Source: Hevea brasiliensis
Taxonomy: Eukaryota > Streptophyta > Magnoliopsida > Malpighiales > Euphorbiaceae
Assembly: GCF_030052815.1 (NCBI RefSeq)
Contig: NC_079507.1
Coordinates: forward strand, 18,932,141-18,996,140
Length of the DNA: 64,000 nt
Direction: 5' to 3'
Shown here: in pieces, positions 1 to 10,393 of the stretch
How the letters are laid out: every line of letters begins with the position of its first letter
Numbering within the stretch: position 1 is the first letter of the stretch
The notes under the pieces: model-generated
What the model was told of the DNA's origin: nothing
The model's database searches: none
The model's input: the letters and a program-made list of their open reading frames with translations, nothing else
Made by a program: the position numbers and the translations under genes

Positions 1-2141
1 TCAATTTTTGAAAATACACCGGCTCCCTTCTACTGATCAAATAGATCGTCAATTCTAGGCAATGGATATTTATTCTTCACAGTTACTTTATTCAATTGCC
101 GGTAATCAATACACAATCTCAAAGTTCCATCCTTTTTCTTCACAAACAGCACCGGAGCTCCCCATGGTGACACACTGGGGCGTATGAACCCCTTATCAAG
201 CAACTCTTGCAACTGAGTTTTCAACTCCCTTAATTCAGTGGGTGCCATCCTATAAGGAGCAATGGAAATGGGTGCTGTACCCGGCATTACCTCAATAGCA
301 AACTCGACTTCCCTTTCTGGTGGTAAACCAGGCAACTCTTCAGGAAATACATCTGGGAAGTCTCTTACTGTGGGTATATCATTCAGGTTTGGCTTAGCTT
401 GCCTAGTATCAACCACGTGTGCTAGGTAAGCTTCACAGCCTTTTCTCATCATTCTTCTTGCAACTGTAGCTGAGATAACATTGGACAGGAAATCTGTCCT
501 TTCACCCACAACAGTGATCTCATTACCCTCAGAAGTTTTCAGAAAAATTCTCTTCAATTTACAATCAACTATTGCCTGATGACGTGACAACCAGTCCATT
601 CCCAAAATCACGTCAAACTCATGGAAGGGCAATTCAATTAGGTCTGCCGAGAATTCATACCCCTGAATCCTCAACGGGCAACCTTTATACACCTTATTCA
701 CTATCACACTGTGGCCTAGTGGATTTGTGACCAGAATGTCTTGATCACTCTCCTCTACTGGAACTCCCCTCTCTATGGGTAGTTTGATGCAAATGTAGGA
801 ATGAGTGGATCCTGGATCCACCAATGCATGTACAGAAGTGTTGTAGAGGGAAAACGTACCCTTGATGACATCTGGGGCATCTTGCTCCTCTTGAGCTCTG
901 ATGGCATAAGCCCTAGCTGGTATTCTAGTGTCTGGCCTCTCAGTTGACTCGGATGTGGGCCTCAGTGATGGACCAGCTGCCTCAGGTTTACCAGGCTTCC
1001 TACCTCTTTATGATGCAAGAGTAGGTCTGTCAGTTTGTGTTGGAGCAACAGTAGTAGTCCTTTTCGGACAATTCTTGATCTGGTGTTCTGTCGATCCACA
1101 CCGTAAGCATGCACTGGTCACTTGCCAACACTCCCCTTTATGCCACTTCTGACAGTACTGACAGGCAGAAGATGCAGGGGCTGGTCCCCTAAACACCGTC
1201 CCTGGAGAGCTGTCCATTGATGGTGTGGGCTGGCCTCTCCTAGGTGTGAACTGTGGTCTGGGCCCCTGAGACTAACCCTGACCCTGTGGTGGTCCTAAAC
1301 TCTGAGCAAGAGGACCCTTACTCTTCTTACTGGGAGCAAAAAATGCACTGGACTGACTCGGACCCCTCTTCTGCTGTCTTTCCCTTCTATTTTGTTCATT
1401 GATTCTGACCCTTTCCACTTTTGACGCTGCATCTACTAGTTTAGCAAAATCCATAATCTCCAATGCTGTGATCATGACTTTGATGTTGTCATTGAGCCCT
1501 TCCTCAAACCGTCTGCACCTCTCTGCCTCGGTAGGGACTATCTCCCTCCCATACCAGCTCAGTCTAACAAACTCACGCTCATACTCAGCCACTGACAACT
1601 GTCTCTGTCTCAAACTGATGAATTCCCTTCTTCACTCTTCTAAATACACTTTACTAATATATTTCTTCCTGAACTCTGTGAGGAAGAACTCCCAGGTGAT
1701 CCGTTCAGGTTGCACCTCACTGGTTACTGTGTCCCACCACTGATATGCATCATCCTGAAGTAGGGACACAGCACCCCCCAGGTTTTGCTCGGGGGTACAG
1801 TTTAGCTGTTTCAGTACACTGATGGTTCTGTCCAACCAATTTTCTGCAGCCATGGGATCATCCTCCCTCTTCCCAAAGAAGCCTACAGCCCCATGTTTTC
1901 GCAATTTCTCCAAATGGGACTTCTGTGGTGCTGGTGGAGGTTGTGGTTGTGGTTGTGGTTGTGGAATTGCCCCCATCATTTGCCAGTAGAACTCGGTCAT
2001 TTGCTGGAATAGAGCAAACTGAGGTTGAGCAGGTGCCTTAGCTGCTGGTGGAGTGGGTTCTCCCCTGCCCCCAGACTCAGCCCTTGGTGGAGCATAACTC
2101 TCCACCTCTTCATCAACTGCTCTTTGCGAAGCAGGATCCAT
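1..2141 (-). pseudogene. E1 gag-pol polyprotein, partial, four nonsense codons
   Basis: From the ATG at 2141 (MDPASQ) the whole stretch reads in one frame. In-frame stops lie at 1632-1634, 1272-1274, 1008-1010 and 30-32, and there is no frameshift. Order: a proline/glutamine-rich N-terminus; a retrotransposon gag domain (about residues 65-250, with WLDRT and the QWWDTV motif); tandem zinc knuckles near 1080-1160 (CQYCQKWHKGEC, then CLRCGSTEHQIKNC); an aspartic protease with DPGSTHSYI near 810 and the ILGMDWL motif near 590; and the N-terminal reverse transcriptase ([12 protein letters not shown] near 75-115). At least the stop at 1632 looks like a C-to-T change. The product would be a structural and enzymatic polyprotein of a retrotransposon; this copy cannot make it without readthrough. 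Confidence 0.88.
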
Positions 2142-2252
2142 AACCTATTCAAAATACGAAAACAAACAAATCTGCATCAGTGTCACCTCAACACTTACAA
2201 ATGTAATGCAATGGTATGTACTCTATCTAGACCCAGAAACGCCTAAACCGAT

Positions 2253-2264
2253 GTTCTGATACCA
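2253..2264 (-). other. E1 primer binding site (tRNA-iMet type)
   Basis: The minus strand reads TGGTATCAGAAC six bases after the LTR end (GTCACA-TTTAG). This matches the TGGTATCAGAGC site complementary to the 3' end of plant initiator methionine tRNA, with one change. Confidence 0.85.
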
Positions 2265-2269
2265 CTAAA

Positions 2270-5200
2270 TGTGACGCCCCTTACCCGTCTACAGTGTAAC
2301 CGAGCAAGTTATGCCACTCAGTGTGTCAGAATACCAATTCATGTTTCAATTTCAATTAATCTCTTTTAATTCATTTATTTATAATTTCTGATAAAACTAA
2401 ATTTTTCCGCAAATTTTATAGAAAATCCGGCAGAGTACCGGCTATAAATTGGAAAAACAGTTCTCCTGAACCTGTTAAAAACACTCCCAATAATATCATC
2501 ACATTATTCTCAATCAACCTCCAATATATACTCAACAATTTCTCAATTCACTCCAGTATCTCAAAATTCAATTCAATTCAAAACACAGTCAACTCAATGA
2601 AAAATGCTCAATTTATTACTGAACATATTTCATAGATACTTACATCAAAAGCTTGATTACATGAATTTATAATATACATTACAGAAGGTTACAAAATACA
2701 AAATATCAAAATATCAAAAGTGGCCTAATGTCCTACCAAATGCACTGCAATGTGAGGTGACTCTGAACTCTGAGTGCAGATATGAAGGCTCACCCTGTAT
2801 GAGGCTCTTTGGACTCCCCGACTATGTCTCCGAGACTGCGCGTGGTAAAAGCGATGCGCTAAGCAATTCTGCTTAGTGTTGACAATATAAAATAAAATAA
2901 AATAAAATAAAAACATGTGTACAGAATGTATATTTACATTTTTGGGTGAACTAAGTCTCAAATGTTTATTGCAATATTATTCAATTGAAGTTTGGTAAGA
3001 TTTATTAATACTGCCCGAGTAACCTATACTAGTTGACTGGACTAGATAAATGGGTAAACTAGTACTGGGTACTAAGTACCTCAGACCATCACACCATCGG
3101 TCACATTGTGTCTCCCGGTGTGTAACAGAACAACTAATAAGCTGTAATAATTATCGGGGATTAAACCCGAGTATAACAACTCAATATCATAGCCAAAGGC
3201 TATTATATCACAGAATGGCATGGGAAGCCATGAAATATAGAATGGCATGAAGCCATATGCAGTACTGCTAACAGAACCCTATTGGCATGCCAACCTATCC
3301 AAACCAATCACATTAGGCCTACTAGGGCATTTAACACTTTCATTAATGTAATTCTTTGAAATTGAATTTTTATGATTACTATTCATTTCATTGGTCAACC
3401 AAAATGTTGAATTTTGCATTGACAATAGGTAAATTAGTTTAAATATCATCAACATACCACATTTTGCATTTTAAACTTGTTGGTATTGGTTGCCAATACC
3501 ATCTCTAAGCTTAAAGTGAATTGGACAGAATTTTCAGTTTTTAAGCTTTGGGTTTACTGTTCCATTAGTCACCTTTGCAGTGGGAATTTGGAAAAATGAT
3601 CAACATGAAAGTTGTTCCTTATTTTGTCTAGTTGAATTTCTTTTTTTGAATCACTCCATTTGGAGGTTTCTAGCTCAAGTTATGGCCTAAAAACCATAAC
3701 TGGCCAGATTGGACAGATTCCAAAATTCTGGGTAAAATTGCTTCTGCCAGATTTGGTAACTCAAGTTTGGTTGGCAATTTGACTAGGTTATGATCATAAT
3801 TTGGGTCATGTTTCTTCATGAAAGTTGTTGTTCTATACCTCAAATTATTGCAGATAAAATTTCAGGTCAATTGGACCTTGCTAGATTGAGTTATGGCCAA
3901 ATGACCAAATACTGTTCATTTGGTCATTTTGCCCAGGCAGATTGCAGGTCACCCAGATTGGAGCAAGGTTTTGGTCCACTTAGTTTAGTCTTATGGGCAT
4001 GGTTTCTTCACCAAAGTTGTGCTATTTTGTGTCTAGTTTCATGTCCAATTGGCCAAACACCAAATGAACCTCTATAATTCAAGTTATGACTGTCCAAACA
4101 GGCTGGACTTGCATCCAAACCTGCAGGTCACACAAGGCAGCCACTCCAACCTCAAATCCCACAAGCCAATTCACTTCATTTTTGTTTCAAACCAAACCAA
4201 ATGGTCACTAATTGACCATTAAAACCTACTCCCATCATCACAAGATCAAAGTCTCATTCTTCAACCCAAACCCTAACTCAACATTTCAAAACCATGTATT
4301 ATCATTGCATTTATCAATTCACTTATAAGATACACATTAAGGGCAACCACACTAGCATGTTAACTCCCCAAAAATCATCACCATATTACCCTAACCATGG
4401 CTGCCAAAATTTAGGGTTAGCATACCAATGGTGTTTCATCAAATTTCTTTGTCATTTACACCCATTTATAGTTCTTAAACATAAAATTTAAGTGAAATTC
4501 AAGCTTTAGGTCACTAACCTCTTATGGAGTGAATTTCCCACTTGATCAAATTCTTGTTTTCCTCTTTTTTTTGCTCCCAAAAGCTTCACTAGGACGTAAG
4601 AACAAATTTTTATGTTGCTAGGTTAGGGTTTTGTTGGGTAGAAGTTTGTAAAATCAAGCTTTGAAAAAGCTTAAAAATATTGGTTATAGAGAAGGTTCAT
4701 GCAAGGAAGAAGAAAGGGAGTGAAAGGTCTGTTTTTTTTTTGTTTATTTTCAGCCCATTTTGTTTTTTTTAAACACATTTATGCCATGTGTCAACACTTG
4801 AGTGGGTGAAGGCACACTAATGACATCATGTGATGTCATAAATTCCCATTTAATTCTTTTTTTTTCTTTTTCTTTTCTACTCATTTTCAATTCAATTTTT
4901 AGTAATATTTATTCACATTTTATGTCATAATAATTATTTACTTAACTGGACAAGTCGGCCAAAAATCACCTCTGAAGGCGAAATGACCAAAATGCCCTCC
5001 GTTTGGCTTAATGGGCCAAAATTGTCTGTACCGATTGAAAAATTTTTCTAAGTATTTTCTTGGCATTCTAATGCCATAAGAACCTCAATAACCCTTCTCT
5101 GGAGTCACAAAAATTTATAATTTTCCCCCGGGTCTAGGGCTCCTAGTTGCGAGAACCGCAACTTCTCACTAGGTTACCCATCGCTAGGGCACCGGCTCAT

Positions 5201-5376
5201 TTAACTTGGTTGTATTTTATTTCTAAAATTTTTCCTAAAATTTTCTTATTAATATTTGAGTTAATTATAGTTCCTCACTTTAGTTTAAATATTTTTCCAG
5301 ACATTCTAGCTATTCGGACCGACACCGATCACCGGAACAGTAGAATGTACGAAATTGCTACAGGGAGGGTGTTACA
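2270..5376 (-). repeat. E1 5' LTR (about 3.1 kb)
   Basis: On the minus strand it starts TGTAACACCC at 5376 and ends GGGCGTCACA at 2270, giving 3107 bp. It shares with the other Tekay-like LTRs of the window the terminal block (CTCGG-TACACTGTAG-CGGGTAAGGGG), the palindrome at 2859-2876 (CTAAGCA...TGCTTAG) and the block around 3040-3120 ending in TACTCGGGC-like sequence on the minus strand. A TAAAA microsatellite lies at 2888-2910. No ORF inside it resembles a protein. Confidence 0.87.
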
Positions 5377-6228
5377 TAACTTGAGCTATAAAACTCCAAA
5401 TGGAGTGATTTAAAAAAACAAATTTAACTATACACAATAAGGAACAACTTTCATGTTGACAACTTTGCCAAATTCCTACTGTAAAAATGACCGTAAACAC
5501 AAGGCTTGAAATCTGAAAATTTTGAACAACTAACACTAAGCTTAGAAATGGTATTAGCAACCAATACTAACAACTTTAGAATGCAAAATGTGGTATGTTG
5601 GGAGTATTAGAACCAATGTACCTATTGTCTATGCAAAAGTCAACATTTTAGTTGACTAATGAAATGAATAGTAACACCTAAACTTAAATTTCAAGAATTG
5701 TACAATTTAAGAGTGTAACATGCCCTAGTACACCTAGCAAGATTGGTTTGGATAGGCTGGCATGCCAATAGGGTTCTGTTAGTAGTACTGCATATGGCTC
5801 CATGCCATTCTGTGATATAATAGCCTTTGGCTATGTTGATTGAGTTGTTATACTTGGGCTTTATCCCTAATAATTATTACAGCTTATTAGCTGTTCTGTT
5901 ACACGCCGAGAGACACAATGTGACCGATGGTGTGATGGTCCGAGGTACTTGGTACCCAGTGCCAGTTTACCCGTTTATCCAGTCCAGTCAATAGTATCGG
6001 TTACTCGGGCAATTAAAATAAAACTTACTAAATTTTAATTGAATGATACTGCAATAAATGCCAGAAATTAAGTCAACATAAAATGTAAACATACATTCTG
6101 TATATTTATTTTATTTTAGTTATTTTATTTTATATTATCACCACTAAGCAGAATTGCTTAGCGCGTCGCTTTTGCCACGCGCAGGTACTGGAGACATAGC
6201 TGGGGAGTCCAGCAGATCTCAGACCGGG
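5377..6228 (+). repeat. Tekay-like gypsy LTR, left fragment (plus orientation)
   Basis: This sequence aligns by eye with the middle of the giant LTRs at about 25150-27130: an AACTTGAGCT block, an AGTCAAC...GTTGACT inverted pair at 5638-5657, GGTTTGGATAGGCTGGCATG, and the CTAAGCA palindrome at 6144-6161. It starts abruptly at the E1 boundary because E1 inserted here; the 5' part of this LTR should lie left of E1, outside the window. The last five bases (CCGGG) are the left target-site copy of E2. Confidence 0.8.
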
Positions 6229-7050
6229 TGATGAGAATCAAGCTATATCCACACCAAAGGAATTCATCCAAGGTCTAATTACTAGAGCTAGAGCTAAATC
6301 ACTTCAGAATTTAATTTGTGAAATCTTAAGGAGCAAGGATTATAAGCTGAAACGGCATGAAGAAAATTATAAAGGATTAAATTTGGTGAAAATTAAGCTT
6401 GGAAGTGACCAGGTGTCATGTGGAGCATTAGGTTACATGGAATAACCTGTGGACATGCATGCACCAGATCCAACCCATGTACATGCATCTGTTGGCACCT
6501 TTTTAAAAGAATATTCCTTGCTATTATAACCACCTTTCTTTTGGACTTAAATGCCCTTATTTGCTGCTGTATTAAATTTACTTTTTGTTAGGAGTTTTTA
6601 GTCTTTTGATAGATTAATTTTTGTTTGGACTTAAAGCTCTTTGCAGCTGTTATTAAAGTAGGGATATTTTTGTCTTTAGCTTTGGAGCCAAGAGACTATA
6701 AATACAAGTGTAATGAGAGAGTGGAGGACACACTTTGAATATTAACGAAAGATTGTTTCTGCTCCTTTAGTGAGTAAATTGGTTGTTGCCTTTGTTCTTG
6801 TGAAGCTCATTAACTTGCTGAGATTTCTATCTTTCAAGGTTTAATGTGCATAATATTCTTGGTTTATTCATTCTGCATATGAATTAGGTCAAGAATCCCA
6901 TTTCTAATATTTTCTTTGAATTACACAACAATCTGATTGTGCTGGTTTAAAGAATCAAATTCATACATCTTGATTTGGTGTTTTCCATTTTGTTCCTTTA
7001 ATTCTTGAATGTGGGTTTTCAAGTTGCCAAATACTTGAAGGTTCACATCA
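6229..7050 (+). repeat. E2 5' LTR (822 bp)
   Basis: It starts TGATGAGAATC and ends GTTCACATCA, and is near-identical to the copy at 12932-13753. Its first 200 bases repeat the C-terminal pol codons of the 3' LTR copy. A TATA box is at 6697-6704. Confidence 0.92.
6697..6704 (+). promoter_or_regulatory. E2 5' LTR TATA box
   Basis: TATAAATA lies in the GAGACTATAAATACAAG context, about 350 bases before the LTR end, the usual place for an LTR pol II promoter. The same box is in the 3' LTR at 13400-13407. Confidence 0.65.
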
Positions 7051-7054
7051 GTTT

Positions 7055-7066
7055 TGGTATCAGAGC
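7055..7066 (+). other. E2 primer binding site (tRNA-iMet)
   Basis: A perfect TGGTATCAGAGC four bases after the 5' LTR, complementary to the 3' end of plant initiator methionine tRNA. Confidence 0.9.
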
Positions 7067-8472
7067 AAAGGGACATCCAAACAAGGTAGATTCTCTGTTT
7101 CCTTCTTATTCTTTGTGCCTACTTTGAGTTTGTTACCTTTTTCATATTTGCTGTTTGGCTCTAGTTCCATATTTGCTTCTACTTCTTCATCTTGCACCTT
7201 GTTCTTTCTTGCTAAACCTTGTTTTGCTTCTTATTGTGTTTCTGTTATTCACATTTTTGTTCATTGTATGCTTGACCGAAATTGGCTCTTAGGGTTTAGT
7301 ATGATCTGTTTGTTTAAAAAATTTGTTTTGTTGAGTTTGTCTTAGGGTTTTGAGTTAATCAAGCCAAACCCATTATTCTAGCTATCTATTTTGCTTCCTT
7401 CATTTTGATATCAAGCATGAGAGCTTATTTGGGTTATTGAGTTTGGCTGACCTATTTGGCCTAAAACTGTACCAGCCTTATTTGGGTGTGTTTAAGACAT
7501 TGGGTATAAATTTTGGGGGTTGTTTGATATTGTTTGCCTGCTGAACCAAAATTTTGCGACAGATTCAATCAAATTACGTTCACATAGCAAATAGACCCAT
7601 AAATTCCTAAAAATTTACAGGGTGTTTATACCCCACTTCAGTAGTTCCCAAATCAAATTTCAGCTTAAAATTCAACCGTTTGTGTGGGGAACCAAAATTT
7701 TGCGGTAGAATCGATCAAATTAAGTTCACATAGCAAATATACCCAGAAATTTCTGAAAATTTACCTAGTGTTTATACCCCATTTCAGTAGTTCCCGAATT
7801 GAATTTTAGCTCAAAATTTAATCGTTTGTGTGGGGAACCAAAATTTTTTGGCAGACAGGATTACATTTGATTTACTAGTAAACCTGTCAAGAAAAGCCTG
7901 AAATTCTAGCAGCAATTAGTCAGTATTGGGTTGCATTTGCCTACTTAATTTCAGATCAAAATACACTCGTTTGCTTAGTGATCCTAAATTTATGCAATTC
8001 TTGGTGTATTATGTGAACTACTGGTAATTGTGATAAGTTGGTGGCAAACTTGGATATTTAAGCTTGATATCACTTCTTTAGGTTGTCTCTTTTCCAGCTT
8101 ACTACTCTTTTATTTTGGTGTCTTCTTTCTTGATTCCTTATTGCATTACATTTCCATGCTTGAGCTTTTCTTTTCTCGACTTCTTGAGTCACATTATTGC
8201 TTTCTTGATTAATCATTTTGATCCGTCATGTTCAAGAATTTTATTGTGTGTTAAATTTTTGTGAGTATAGTCTTGGTTTGAGTTACTTGAGTTTGATAAG
8301 AACTTGTGGACATAACCAAGAGAGGTAAATGGCACAGAGTGGTGAGTTCATAAGAGGGGAAAAGCCTTGTTGAGTTAAACATGAGTGGAGTGTCCCCTGT
8401 TGAGTGTAAACACATAAGGAAGTGATTGAGGTGTTTTCTTTACACCAACCATTTTCTTGCAGGTCTAAAAAC
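7067..8472 (+). other. E2 untranslated leader
   Basis: About 1.4 kb of T-rich sequence lies between the primer site and the gag ATG, with only short ORFs that resemble no protein. It contains a 146-bp tandem repeat (7543 onward). No other structure stands out. Confidence 0.75.
7543..7852 (+). repeat. 146-bp tandem repeat in E2 leader
   Basis: Two complete diverged units start at 7543 and 7689, and a third begins at 7835 and fades after about 18 bases. Each unit starts GAACCAAAATTTTG and ends CGTTTGTGTGGG; both spacings are exactly 146 bp. Confidence 0.85.
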
Positions 8473-9116
8473 ATGTCTAGAAGGGGTGATGGTAGTGAGG
8501 GGGAAGGTGAAAATCCATTCTACATGCAGGCTGTCAGACAATAATTTGAAAGAATGAATGTTGTGTGCAATGCAATCATAGATAGGTTGGAAAGATTGGA
8601 GCAAAGAGATAGGCAAAATGAGAGAAGGCCAAATAGGAGGGATCTTGTAACTCCAGTAGTTGAATCTGATGAAGATGAGGTTGATAACTATGATTTTGAG
8701 GTTGAAAAACCTAGGAGGGGTAGGTATGAGAGAAGAGCTGAAGATAGGAGGAATGGGGATAGGAGGATAAGAAGAGAGGAAAGAGAGAGGAATAGGGTAG
8801 ATGACAATATCAAAAGTATTAAAATGAGCATCCCTTCTTTCCAAGGGAAAAATGATCCGGATGTGTATCTAGAATGGGAAAGGAAGGTAGAAGCTGTCTT
8901 TGATTGTCATCACTATTCAGAGGAGAAGAAAGATTGACTCAAGGTTCTAAAAGTGTTGAAGATTATCATAAAGAAATGGAAATTGCTATGATTAGAGCAA
9001 ATGTGGAGGAGGATAGAGAAGCCACCATGGCTAGATTCTTGAATGGGCTAAACAAGGAGATTACTCATATTGTTGAGTTACATCACTATGTTGAGTTGGA
9101 GGATACATGGCTATGA
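8473..9116 (+). pseudogene. E2 gag, N-terminal and central part, broken
   Basis: The ATG at 8473 opens MSRRGDGSEG. A TAA interrupts codon 24 (8542-8544), then the frame continues to 8937 through an arginine/glutamate-rich stretch to the start of the gag domain (IPSFQGKNDPDVYLEWERKV, FDCHHY). Compared with E3 gag, about 170 bp are missing right after the EEKK codons (near 8930). The rest of the domain (GSKSVEDYHKEMEIAMIRANVEEDREATMARFL) is therefore in another frame, 8904-9116. A second small deletion at about 9100 shifts the frame again before the zinc knuckle. The product would be the capsid/nucleocapsid precursor; this copy cannot make it. Confidence 0.85.
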
Positions 9117-10393
9117 AGATAGAAAGGCAACTTAAAAGTAAGTCAAAATTTAGAGGATATGCAGGTACTTCTTCATCTTGGAAGTCTAACTGGAAGAAGG
9201 AGGATAGGGAAAAGGCTGTTAACAACTATAAGAAAAATGAGGAAAAGGAAAAGAAGGTGGAGAAGAAATTTATAGAAAGAAAAGGAAAGGAGGTTGCAAC
9301 TACTAACCGAAATAGAGATGTGAAGTGTTTTAGGTGTTTGGACAGTGGACACATAGCTTCTCAATGCCCTAACAAAAGAGTCATGGTCATGAAAGAAAAT
9401 GTTGAGATAGAAACAAAGGAGGAAATTGTGACTGATTCCACATCTTCAAGGGAGGAGGATGCAGAGGTAGAATATGCTGCTGAAGGAAGTGCTCTAGTGA
9501 TTATGAGAGCATTAAATACTCAAGTAAAGGAGGATGTTAGTGATGAATTGCAAAGAGAAACAATTTTCCATACAAGGTGTCTTATCCAAAACAAAGCTTG
9601 TAGTGTCATCATTGATGGGGGAAGTTGTGCCAATGTTGCCAGTACTATTTTGGTGCAAGAATTAGCGTTGAGGACTTTGAAACACCCTAGACCCTATAAA
9701 TTACAGTGGTTGAATGAATGCGGTGAGGTGAAAGTAACAAAACAAGTGCTGATTTCCTTTGCAATAGGAAAGTATCAAGATGAGGTTATGTTTGACGTGG
9801 TTCCAATGCAAGCTGGCCATTTACTACTTGGTTGGCCATGGCAATTTGATAGAAAGGTGGTCCACGATGGGTATAAAAATAGGTATTCTTTTGAAATGAA
9901 TGGAAGGAAAATCATTTTGACACCTATGACACCAAAACAGATTTATGAAGACCAAACAAGGCTTAAGCAAGCAATGGGTGAGGTAAAATCAAGAGTGGCT
10001 AAAAAGAGAGCAGAGAAGAAAAGAAGGAGTGAAAAGAAATTGACTGAAAATGTTGTGAGTGAGCAAGACAAGGGTGGTTGTGAGGAAAGAAAAGAGAGTA
10101 AAGAAAACATTCCAAGAGTGCTTGAAAAAGGTGAATCTTCGGCGCAAAAGGAGAGCTGTGCGAAAAGAGGGGAGAGAAAATTAAGCTTGTATGCTAAAGG
10201 AAGAGATGTGAGGAATGCCATGTTTGCCAATAAGCAAATGTTATTAATTGTGTTTAAGGACTCTTGTTTATCCACATCTGACCTTGACCCTAATTTGCCT
10301 AGTGTTATTGTCTCCCTTTTGCAGGAATATGAGGATGTACTACCTCAAAAGATGCCAGCTGGACTACCACCTATTCGAGGGATTGAGCACTAG
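9107..10393 (+). CDS. E2 gag C-terminus, zinc knuckle and aspartic protease (ORF fragment)
   Basis: This 428-residue frame begins in a lysine-rich nucleocapsid region and carries a CCHC knuckle (CFRCLDSGHIASQC, about residues 74-87) for RNA packaging. A retropepsin-type domain follows, with catalytic IIDGGSCANVAS near residue 168 and the flap/substrate region LLLGWPWQFDRKV near 240. A charged K/E/R linker then leads to the pre-RT motif (LLQEYEDVLPQKMPAGLPPIRGIEH). It ends in a TAG at 10391-10393 inside a motif that normally continues without a break, and the same frame stays open downstream. So this is a nonsense mutation, probably CAG to TAG, not a natural terminus. Confidence 0.88.
   Translation: MAMKIERQLKSKSKFRGYAGTSSSWKSNWKKEDREKAVNNYKKNEEKEKKVEKKFIERKGKEVATTNRNRDVKCFRCLDSGHIASQCPNKRVMVMKENVEIETKEEIVTDSTSSREEDAEVEYAAEGSALVIMRALNTQVKEDVSDELQRETIFHTRCLIQNKACSVIIDGGSCANVASTILVQELALRTLKHPRPYKLQWLNECGEVKVTKQVLISFAIGKYQDEVMFDVVPMQAGHLLLGWPWQFDRKVVHDGYKNRYSFEMNGRKIILTPMTPKQIYEDQTRLKQAMGEVKSRVAKKRAEKKRRSEKKLTENVVSEQDKGGCEERKESKENIPRVLEKGESSAQKESCAKRGERKLSLYAKGRDVRNAMFANKQMLLIVFKDSCLSTSDLDPNLPSVIVSLLQEYEDVLPQKMPAGLPPIRGIEH

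Larger units (their letters stand above)
1..5376 (-). mobile_element. E1: Ty3/gypsy (Tekay/Del-like) LTR retrotransposon, 5' part
   Basis: The element reads on the minus strand. From right to left it has a 5' LTR starting TGTAACACCC, a tRNA-iMet-type primer site, a short leader, gag, protease and the start of reverse transcriptase; the rest of pol and the 3' LTR lie left of the window. LTR length (about 3.1 kb) and polyprotein style suit the Tekay/Del chromovirus lineage. The lineage call is by recognition only, since the integrase and chromodomain are outside the window. The right edge abuts a related LTR in the opposite orientation (5377 onward), so E1 inserted into an older member of its own superfamily. 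Confidence 0.85.

Noticed and set aside
7115..8212. Short plus-strand ORFs with hydrophobic peptides in the E2 leader
   Set aside because: T-rich low-complexity leader, no conserved motif, no matching ORF in related elements.
8440..8844. Minus-strand ORF of 134 codons
   Set aside because: Complement of the E2 gag N-terminus, with no family resemblance and biased composition.
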